From positions 1 through 64,000 of the forward strand of contig CAXIWQ010000159.1 in the NCBI GenBank assembly GCA_964036275.1: a DNA stretch of 64,000 nt, written 5' to 3'. Position 1 is the stretch's first letter. Each line of letters begins with the position of its first letter. The notes under the pieces are model-generated. The model was not told the DNA's origin. It made no database searches and was given only the letters and a program-made list of their open reading frames with translations. This document shows positions 28,001 through 37,239 of the stretch, in pieces. The stretch comes from Litoditis marina. Its lineage: Eukaryota > Nematoda > Chromadorea > Rhabditida > Rhabditidae. The position numbers and the translations under genes are program-made.

Positions 28001-29219
28001 ACCGCGTTAATTTGTCTTTTGTGGTTGTGCGCCACAGAATATAAAGTCGTATTAGGTTTTTGTAGTTGGGAGCAACAGACTTGATAGCCGTATGATTTTT
28101 TTTTGTAGGTGCAAGGCAAAGAGTCAATAACCGCGTTAATTCGTATTTGGTGGATGTGCGCCACAAAATAGATTGTCGTATTAGGTTTTTGTAGCTGGGA
28201 GCAACAGATTTGATAGCCGTATGAACTTTTCTCTGTAACTGCAAGCCAAAGAGTCGATAACCGCGTTAATTCGTATTTTGTGGCTGTGCGCCACATAATA
28301 GATAGTCGTATTAGGTTTTTGTATCTGGGAGCAACAGACTTGATAGCCGTATGAACTGTTCTCTGTAGTTGCAAGGCAAAGAGTCGACAACCGCGTTAAT
28401 TCGTATTTTGTGGCTGTGCGCCACAGAATAGATTGTCGTATCAGGTTTTTGTAGCTGGGAGCAACATACTCGATAGCCGTATAAACTGTTTTCTGTAGCT
28501 GCACGGTAAAGAGTCAATAACCGCGTTAATTTGTCTTTTGTGGCTGTGCGCCACAGAATAGTAAGTCGTATTAGGTTTTTGTAGCTGGGAGCAACAGACT
28601 TGATAGCCGTATAAACTTTTTTTTGTAGCTGCAAGGCAAATAGTCAATAACCGCGTTAGTTCGTATTTTGTGGCTGTGTGCCACAGAAAAGATAGTTGTA
28701 TTGGGTTTTTCTAGCTGGGAGCAACATACTTGATAGCCGTATAAACTTTTTTCTGTAGCTGCAAGGCAAAGAGTCAATAACCGCGTTAATCTGTCTTTTG
28801 TGGCTGTGCGCCACAGAATATAAAGTCGTATTAGGTTTTTGTAGTTGGGAGCAACAGACTTGATTGCCGTATGAGTTTTTTTTTTCTGTAACTGCAAGCC
28901 GAAGAGTCGATAACCGCGTTGATTCGTATTTCGTGGCTGTGCGCCACAGAATAGATAATCGTATTAGGTTTTTGTAGCTGGGAGCAACAGACTTGATAGC
29001 CGTATAAACTTTTTTCTGTAGCTGCAAGGAAAAGAGTCAATAACCGCGTTAATTTGTCTTTTGTGGTTGTGCGCCACAGAATATAAAGTCGTATTAGGTT
29101 TTTGTAGTTGGGAGCAACAGACTTGATAGCCGTATGATTTTTTTTTGTAGGTGCAAGGCAAAGAGTCAATAACCGCGTTAATTCGTATTTGGTGGATGTG
29201 CGCCACAAAATAGATTGTC
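25051..29219 (+). repeat. HOR of 1,042 bp (8-mer), four tandem copies
   Basis: Four consecutive near-identical copies start at about 25051, 26093, 27135 and 28178. Three steps of 1042, 1042 and 1043 bp separate them; the extra base lies in a T-run near 27830. Private marks include CCACATAATAGATAG, GTATTTGGTGGATG, TTGATTGCCGTATGAG and GAATAGTAAGTCG. This is the most regular HOR in the window and probably among its youngest expansions. Confidence 0.9.
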
Positions 29220-31025
29220 GTATCAGGTTTTTGTAGCTGGGAGCAACAGATTTGATAGCCGTATGAACTTTTTTCTGTAGCTGCAAGGCAAAGAGTCAAT
29301 AACCGCGTTAAGTCGTCTTTTGTGGCTGTGCGCCACAAAATATATAGTCGTGTTAGGTCTTTGTAGCTGGGAGCAACATACTTGATAGCCGTATAAACTT
29401 TTTTCTGTAGCTTTACGGCAAAGAGTCAATAACCGCGTTAATTTGTCTTTTGTGGCTGTGCGCCAAAGAATATGGAGTCGTATTAGGTTTTTGTAGCTGG
29501 GAGCAACAGACTTGATAGCCGTATAAACTTTTCTCTGTAACTGCAAGCCAAAGAGTCAATAACCGCGTTATTTCGTATTTTATGGCTGTGCGCCACAGAA
29601 TAGATAGTTGTATTGGGTTTTTCTAGCTGGGAGCAACATACTTGATAGCCGTATAAACTTTTTTCTGTAGCTGCAAGGCAAAGAGTCAATAACCGCGTTA
29701 ATCTGTCTTTGGTGGCTGTGCGCCACAGAATATAAAGTCGTATTAGGTTTTTGTAGTTGGGAGCAGCAGACTTGATTGCCGTATGAGTTTTTTTTCTGTA
29801 ACTGCAAGCCGAAGAGTCGATAACCGCGTTGATTCGTATTTCGTGGCTGTGCGTCACAGAATAGATAATCGTATTAGGTTTTTGTAGCTGGGAGCAACAG
29901 ACTTGATAGCCGTATGAACTGTTCTCTGTAGTTGCAAGGCAAAGAGTCGACAACCGCGTTAATTCGTATTTTGTGGCTGTGCGCCACAGAATAGATTGTC
30001 GTATCAGGTTTTTGTAGCTGGGAGCAACATACTCGATAGCCGTATAAACTGTTTTCTGTAGCTGCACGGTAAAGAGTTAATAACCGCGTTAATTTGTCTT
30101 TTGTGGCTGTGCGCCACAGAATAGTAAGTCGTATTAGGTTTTTGTAGCTGGGAGAAACAGACTTGATAGCCGTATAAACTTTTTTTTGTAGCTGCAAGGC
30201 AAATAGTCAATAACCGCGTTAGTTCGTATTTTGTGGCTGTGTGCCACAGAAAAGATAGTTGTATTGGGTTTTTCTAGCTGGGAGCAACATACTTGATAGC
30301 CGTATAAACTTTTTTCTGTAGCTGCAAGGCAAAGAGTCAATAACCGCGTTAATCTGTCTTTTGTGGCTGTGCGCCACAGAATATAAAGTCGTATTAGGTT
30401 TTTGTAGTTGGGAGCAACAGACTTGATTGCCGTATGAGTTTTTTTTTTCTGTAACTGCAAGCCGAAGAGTCGATAACCGCGTTGATTCGTATTTCGTGGC
30501 TGTGCGCCACAGAATAGATAATCGTATTAGGTTTTTGTAGCTGGGAGCAACAGACTTGATAGCCGTATAAACTTTTTTCTGTAGCTGCAAGGAAAAGAGT
30601 CAATAACCGCGTTAATTTGTCTTTTGTGGTTGTGCGCCACAGAATATAAAGTCGTATTAGGTTTTTGTAGTTGGGAGCAACAGACTTGATAGCCGTATGA
30701 TTTTTTTTTGTAGGTGCAAGGCAAAGAGTCAATAACCGCGTTAATTCGTATTTGGTGGATGTGCGCCACAAAATAGATTGTCGTATCAGGTTTTTGTAGC
30801 TGGGAGCAACAGATTTGATAGCCGTATGAACTTTTTTCTGTAGCTGCAAGGCAAAGAGTCAATAACCGCGTTAAGTCGTCTTTTGTGGCTGTGCGCCACA
30901 AAATATATAGTCGTGTTAGGTCTTTGTAGCTGGGAGCAACATACTTGATAGCCGTATAAACTTTTTTCTGTAGCTTTACGGCAAAGAGTCAATAACCGCG
31001 TTAATTTGTCTTTTGTGGCTGTGCG
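28571..31025 (+). repeat. Partial fifth copy of the 8-mer family, 1,563-bp shift
   Basis: Sequence from about 28500-29460 recurs at about 30065-31025 with a shift of 1563 bp, 12 monomers plus 3 bp. It joins the 8-mer family to a four-unit block with GTAGCTTTACGGC and GTCGTGTTAGGTCTTTG. The block ends abruptly at the orientation switch at 31025. Confidence 0.7.
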
Positions 31026-31273
31026 TTTTTAAGTTTATACGGCTATCAAGTCTGTTGCTCCCAGCTACAAAAACCTAATACGACTCCATATTCTGTGGCG
31101 CACAGCCACAAAAGACAAATTAACGCGGTTATTGACTCTTTGCCGTAAAGCTACAGAAAAAAGTTTATACGGCTATCAAGTATGTTGCTCCCAGCTACAA
31201 AGACCTAACACGACTATATATTTTGTGGCGCACAGCCACAAAAGACGACTTAACGCGGTTATTGACTCTTTGC
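30851..31273. repeat. Near-palindrome at the first orientation switch
   Basis: Arms 30851-31025 and 31099-31273 are reverse complements over 175 bp with no mismatch that I could see. They flank a 73-bp spacer (31026-31098) that is itself reverse-orientation satellite with an aberrant TTTTTAAG start. The left arm ends inside the monomer hairpin, at GTGGCTGTGCG. Confidence 0.85.
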
Positions 31274-33638
31274 ATTGCAGCTACAGAGAAAAGTTCATAC
31301 GGCTATCAAGTCTGTTGCTCCCAGATACAAAAACCTAAGACGACTATATATTCTGTGGCGCACAGCCACAAAATACGAATTAACGCGTTATTGACTCTTT
31401 GCCTTGCAGCTACAGAGAACAGTTCATACGGCTATCAAATCTGTTGCTCCCAGCTACAAAAACCTAATACGACAATCTATTTTGTGGCGCACATCCACCA
31501 AATACGAATTAACGCGGTTATTGACTCTTTGCCGTAAAGCTACAGAAAAAAGTTTATACGGCTATCAAGTATGTTGCTCCCAGCTACAAAGACCTAACAC
31601 GACTATATATTTTGTGGCGCACAGCCACAAAAGACGACTTAACGCTGTTATTGACTCTTTGCCTTGCAGCTACAGAAAAAAGTTCATACGGCTATCAAAT
31701 CTGTTGCTCCCAGCTACAAAAACCTGATACGACAATCCATTTTGTAGCGCACATCCACCAAATACGAATTAACGCGGTTATTGACTCTTTGCCTTGCACC
31801 TACAAAAAAAATCATACGGCTATCAAGTCTGTTGCTCCCAACTACAAAAACCTAATACGACTTTATATTCTGTGGCGCACAACCACAAAAGACAAATTAA
31901 CGCGGTTATTGACTCTTTTCCTTGCAGCTACAGAAAAAAGTTTATACGGCTATCAAGTCTGTTGCTCCCAGCTACAAAAACCTAATACGATTATCTATTC
32001 TGTGGCGCACAGCCACGAAATACGAATCAACGCGGTTATCGACTCTTCGGCTTGCAGTTACAGAAAAAAAAAACTCATACGGCAATCAAGTCTGTTGCTC
32101 CCGAAAAAAGTTTATATGGCTATCAAGTATGTTGCTCCCAGCTAGAAAAACCCAATACAACTATCTATTCTGTGGCACACAGCCACAAAATACGATATAA
32201 CGCGGTTATCGACTCTTTGCCTTGCAGCTACAGAGAAAAGTTCATACGGCTATCAAGTCTGTTGCTCCCAGCTACAAAAACCTGATACGACAATCTATTC
32301 TGTGGCGCACAGCCACAACAGACAAATTAACGCGGTTATTACCTCTTTGCCTTGCAGCTACAGAAAAAAATTCATACGGCTATCAAGTCTGTTGCTCCCA
32401 GCTACGAAAACCTAATACGATTTTATATTCTGTGGCGCACACCCACAAAAGACAAATTAACGCGGTTATTGACTCTTTGCCGTGCAGCTACAGGAAAAAG
32501 GTTATACGGCTATTAAGTATGTTGCTCCCAGCTAAAAAAACCTAATACGACTATCTATTCTGTGGCGCACAGCCACAAAATACGAATTAACGCGGTTATC
32601 GACTCTTTGCCTTGCAGCTACAGAGAACAGTTCATACGGCTATCAAGTCTGTTGCTCCCAGCTACAAAAACCTAATACGACTATATATTCTGTGGCGCAC
32701 AGCCACAAAAGACGAATTAACGCGGTTATTGACTCTTTGCCTCGCAGTTACAGATAACATTTCATACGGCTATCAAATCTGTTGCTCCCAGCTACAAAAA
32801 CCTAATACGACAATCTATTCTGTGGCGCACAGCCACAAAGACGAATTAACGCGGTTATTGACATTTTGACTTGCAGCTACAAAAAAAAATCATACGGCTA
32901 TCAAGTCTGTTGCTTCCAACTACAGAAACATAATACGACAATCTATTCTGTGGCGCACAGCCACAAAACACGAAATATCGCGGTTATCGACTTGTTGGCT
33001 TGCAGCTACAGAGAAAAGTTCATACGGCTATCAAGTCTGTTGCTCCCAGCTACAAAAACCTGATACGACAATCTATTCTGTGGCGCACAGCCACAAAAGA
33101 CAAATTAACGCGGTTATTACCTCTTTGCCTTGCAGCTACAGAAAAAAGTTCATACGGCTATCAAATCTGTTGCTCCCAGCTACAAAAACCTAATACGACA
33201 ATCTATTCTGTGGCGCACAGCCACAAAATACGAATTAACGCGGTTATCGACTCTTTGCCTTGCAGCTACAGAAAAAAATTCATACGGCTATCAAGTCTGT
33301 TGCTCATGGCTACAAAAACCTAATACGACTTTATATTCTGTGGCGCACAGCCACAAAAGACAAATTAACGCGGTTATTACCTCTTTGCCTTGCAGTTACA
33401 GAGAACATGTCATACGGCTATCAAATCTGTTGCTCCCAGCTACAAAAACCTAATACGACAATCTATTATGTGGCGCACAGCCACAAAATACGAATTTACG
33501 CGGTTATCGACTCTTTGGCTTGCAGCTACAGAAAAAAGTTTATATGGCTATCAAGTATGTTGCTCCCAGCTAGAAAAACCCAATACAACTATCTATTCTG
33601 TGGCACACAGCCACAAAATACGATATAACGCGGTATCG
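31026..33638 (-). repeat. Inverted block of the 130-bp satellite
   Basis: About 20 monomers in the opposite orientation to the rest of the window; GTTGCTCCCAGCTAC replaces GTAGCTGGGAGCAAC throughout. The block is composite. Its left part, to about 32102, is the reverse complement of left-neighbour sequence (about 30411-31025), with two extra monomers inserted at about 31274-31510. Its right part, from about 32103, is the reverse complement of 36530-38064. The join at 32102 is abrupt: TGCTCCC runs straight into GAAAAAAGTTTATATGG, skipping about half a monomer. Open frames switch to the plus strand here, as expected if they are only satellite shadows. Confidence 0.93.
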
Positions 33639-33830
33639 ATTTTTGTGGCTGTGCGCCACAGAATAGATAGTCGTATTAGGTTTTTTTTTAGCTGGGAGCA
33701 ACATACTTGATAGCCGTATAACCTTTTTCCTGTAGCTGCACGGCAAAGAGTCAATAACCGCGTTAATTTGTCTTTTTTTCTGTAGCTGCAAGGCAAAGAG
33801 GTAATAACCGCGTTAATTTGTCTTTTGTGG
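33632..33830. repeat. Second orientation switch and rearranged units
   Basis: Reverse-orientation satellite ends at CGCGGTATCGAT (about 33630-33640) and forward satellite starts with TTTTTGTGGCTG. Within the next 200 bp the array is disturbed. One unit has an expanded T-tract before AGCTGGGAGC. Two copies of the GTAGCTGC subunit then lie side by side only 50 bp apart (CGTTAATTTG at 33761 and 33811), with the other two subunits missing between them. Confidence 0.8.
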
Positions 33831-36800
33831 CTGTGCGCCACAGAATATAAAGTCGTATTAGGTTTTTGTAGCTGGGAGCAACAGATTTGATAGCCGTATG
33901 AAATGTTCTCTGTAACTGCAAGGCAAAGAGTCAATAACCGCGTTAATTTGTATTTTGTGGCTGTGCGCCACATAATATAAAGTCGTATTATGTTTTTGTA
34001 GTTGGAAGCAACAGACTTGATAGCCGTATGATTTTTTTTGTAGCTGCAAGTCAAAATGTCAATAACCGCGTTAATTCGTCTTTGTGGCTGTGCGCCACAG
34101 AATAGATTGTCGTATTAGGTTTTTGTAGCTGGGAGCAATAGATTTGATAGCCGTATGAAATGTTCTCTGTAACTGCGAGGCAAAGAGTCAATAACCGCGT
34201 TAATTCGTCTTTTGTGGCTGTGCGCCACAGAATATATAGTCGTATTAGGTTTTTGTAGCTGGGAGCAACAGACTTGATAGCCGTATGAACTTTTCTCGGT
34301 AGCTGCAAGCCAACAAGTCGATAACCGCGATAATTTGTATTTTGTGGCTGTGCGCCACAGAATAGATTGTCGTATTAGGTTTTTGTAGCTGGGACCAACA
34401 GATTTGATAGCCGTATGAACTTTTTTCTGTAGCTACAAGGCAAAGAGGTAATAACCGCGTTAATTTGTCTTTTGTGGCTGTGCGCCACAGAATAGATTGT
34501 CGTATCAGGTTTTTGTAGCTGGGAGCAACAGACTTGATAGCCGTATGAACTTTTCTCTGTAGCTGCAAGCCAACAAGTCGATAACCGCGATATTTCGTGT
34601 TTTGTGGCTGTGCGCCACAGAATAGATTGTCGTATTATGTTTCTGTAGTTGGAAGCAACAGACTTGATAGCCGTATGATTTTTTTTGTAGCTGCAAGTCA
34701 AAATGTCAATAACCGCGTTAATTCGTCTTTGTGGCTGTGCGCCACAGAATAGATTGTCGTATCAGGTTTTTGTAGCTGGGAGCAACAGATTTGATAGCCG
34801 TATGAAATGTTATCTGTAACTGCGAGGCAAAGAGTCAATAACCGCGTTAATTCGTCTTTTGTGGCTGTGCGCCACAGAATATATAGTCGTATTAGGTTTT
34901 TGTAGCTGGGAGCAACAGACTTGATAGCCGTATGAACTTTTCTCTGTAGCTGCAAGGCAAAGAGTCGATAACCGCGTTAATTCGTATTTTGTGGCTGTGC
35001 GCCACAGAATAGATAGTCGTATTAGGTTTTTTTTTAGCTGGGAGCAACATACTTGATAGCCGTATAACCTTTTTCCTGTAGCTGCACGGCAAAGAGTCAA
35101 TAACCGCGTTAATTTGTCTTTTGTGGCTGTGCGCCACAGAATAGATAGTCGTATTAGGTTTTTTTTTAGCTGGGAGCAACATACTTGATAGCCGTATAAC
35201 CTTTTTCCTGTAGCTGCACGGCAAAGAGTCAATAACCGCGTTAATTTGTCTTTTGTGGCTGTGCGCCACAGAATATAAAGTCGTATTAGGTTTTCGTAGC
35301 TGGGAGCAACAGACTTGATAGCCGTATGAATTTTTTTCTGTAGCTGCAAGGCAAAGAGGTAATAACCGCGTTAATTTGTCTTTTGTGGCTGTGCGCCACA
35401 GAATAGATTGTCGTATCAGGTTTTTGTAGCTGGGAGCAACAGACTTGATAGCCGTATGAACTTTTCTCTGTAGCTGCAAGACAACAAGTCGATAACCGCG
35501 ATAATTCGTATTTTGTGGCTGTGCGCCACAGAATAGATTGTCGTATTAGGTTTTTGTAGCTGGGAGCAACAGATTTGATAGCCGTGTGAACTGTTCTCTG
35601 TAGCTGCAAGGCAAAGAGTCGATAACCGCGTTAATTCGTATTTTGTGGCTGTGCGCCACAGAATAGATTGTCGTATTAGGTTTTTGTAGCTGGGAGCAAC
35701 AGATTTGATAGCCGTATGAACTTTTTTTCTGTAGCGGCAAGGCAAAGAGGTAATAACCGCGTTAATTTGTCTTTTGTGGCTGTGCGCCACAGAATAGATT
35801 GTCGTATCAGGTTTTTGTAGCTGGGAGCAACAGACTTGATAGCCGTATGAACTTTTCTCTGTAGCTGCAAGCCAACAAGTCGATAACCGCGATATTTCGT
35901 GTTTTGTGGCTGTGCGCCACAGAATAGATTGTCGTATTATGTTTCTGTAGTTGGAAGCAACAGACTTGATAGCCGTATGATTTTTTTTTGTAGCTGCAAG
36001 TCAAAATGTCAATAACCGCGTTAATTCGTCTTTGTGGCTGTGCGCCACAGAATAGATTGTCGTATTAGGTTTTTGTAGCTGGGAGCAACAGATTTGATAG
36101 CCGTATAAAATGTTATCTGTAACTGCGAGGCGAAGAGTCAATAACCGCGTTAATTCGTCTTTTGTGGCTGTGCGCCACAGAATATATAGTCGTATTAGGT
36201 TTTTGTAGCTGGGAGCAACAGACTTGATAGCCGTATGAACTGTTCTCTGTAGCTGCAAGGCAAAGAGTCGATAACCGCGTTAATTCGTATTTTGTGGCTG
36301 TGCGCCACAGAATAGATAGTCGTATTAGGTTTTTTTAGCTGGGAGCAACATACTTGATAGCCGTATGAATTTTTTTCTGTAGCTGCAAGGCAAAGAGGTA
36401 ATAACCGCGTTAATTTGTCTGTTGTGGCTGTGCGCCACAGAATAGATTGTCGTATCAGGTTTTTGTAGCTGGGAGCAACAGACTTGATAGCCGTATGAAC
36501 TTTTTTCTGTAGCTGCAAGGCAAAGAGTCGATAACCGCGTTATATCGTATTTTGTGGCTGTGTGCCACAGAATAGATAGTTGTATTGGGTTTTTCTAGCT
36601 GGGAGCAACATACTTGATAGCCATATAAACTTTTTTCTGTAGCTGCAAGCCAAAGAGTCGATAACCGCGTAAATTCGTATTTTGTGGCTGTGCGCCACAT
36701 AATAGATTGTCGTATTAGGTTTTTGTAGCTGGGAGCAACAGATTTGATAGCCGTATGACATGTTCTCTGTAACTGCAAGGCAAAGAGGTAATAACCGCGT

Positions 36801-36898
36801 TAATTTGTCTTTTGTGGCTGTGCGCCACAGAATATAAAGTCGTATTAGGTTTTTGTAGCCATGAGCAACAGACTTGATAGCCATATGAATTTTTTTCT

Positions 36899-37028
36899 GT
36901 AGCTGCAAGGCAAAGAGTCGATAACCGCGTTAATTCGTATTTTGTGGCTGTGCGCCACAGAATAGATTGTCGTATTAGGTTTTTGTAGCTGGGAGCAACA
37001 GATTTGATAGCCGTATGAACTTTTTTCT
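36899..37028 (+). repeat. Representative 130-bp monomer with three internal subunits
   Basis: A typical unit, used here to define the monomer. It divides into three related subunits: 36899-36943 (45 bp, starts GTAGCTGCAAGGC), 36944-36984 (41 bp, starts GTGGCTGTGCGCC) and 36985-37028 (44 bp, starts GTAGCTGGGAGCA). Over the first 40 positions without gaps, the third and second subunits agree at about 29 of 40 bases, and the third and first at about 26 of 40 (hand count). Shared landmarks in order are GTRGCTG, a CACAGA-like block, GAT near position 22, a CCGT/TCGT block near position 27, then a TAA/TGA block and a T-tract. The monomer therefore looks like an old tandem triplication of an ancestral repeat of about 43 bp that later became the unit of amplification. 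Confidence 0.8.
36938..36964 (+). other. Hairpin-forming inverted repeat in the monomer (example copy)
   Basis: TATTTTGTGGC (36938-36948) and GCCACAGAATA (36954-36964) can pair over 11 positions, with one T-G wobble, around the 5-base loop TGTGC. The inner six pairs, TGTGGC with GCCACA, are kept in most monomers of the window, while the outer A/T pairs hold in the GTATTTTGTGG subtype but are weaker in the GTCTTTTGTGG subtype. Inverted repeats of this kind are common in centromeric satellites; no function is shown here. Confidence 0.75.
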
Positions 37029-37239
37029 GTAGCTGCAAGGCAAAGAGGTAATAACCGCGTTAATTTGTCTTTTGTGGCTGTGCGCCACAGAATAGATTGT
37101 CGTATCAGGTTTTTGTAGCTGGGAGCAACAGACTTGATAGCCGTATGATTTTTTTTTGTAGCTGCAAGTCAAAATGTCAATAACCGCGTTAACTCGTCTT
37201 TGTGGCTGTGCGCCACAGAATAGATTGTCGTATTAGGTT

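Larger units (their letters stand above)
481..31025 (+). repeat. Main 130-bp satellite array, forward block
   Basis: About 235 head-to-tail monomers of 130 bp, all in one orientation. The best conserved parts of a unit are GTAGCTGGGAGCAACAGA, TTGATAGCCGTAT, ATAACCGCGTTAA and GTGGCTGTGCGCCACAG; the T-tracts vary in length. Recurrent variants include GTAGCCATGAGC for GTAGCTGGGAGC, a TGTGTGCCACA form with TTGGGTTTTTCTAG, a form with GTAGTTGGAAGC and AAGTCAAAATGTC, and a form with ATAACCTTTTTCC. The variants recur in fixed order, which defines the higher-order repeats listed separately. Because 130 leaves remainder 1 on division by 3, an open frame on the minus strand passes through all three phases of successive monomers. 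This yields many frames of 60-280 codons with the same peptide blocks. None has a start context, splice pattern, signal peptide or known domain, so they are not annotated as genes. Confidence 0.98.

Noticed and set aside
36899..37028. CENP-B box in the monomer
   Set aside because: TTCG occurs in the monomer, but the following bases do not fit the NTTCGNNNNANNCGGGN pattern on either strand in the copies I read.
36944..37028. tRNA-derived origin of the monomer (A-box-like GTGGCTGTGCG or TAGCTGGGAGC)
   Set aside because: No B box (GGTTCGANNCC) at the right distance and no cloverleaf could be drawn.
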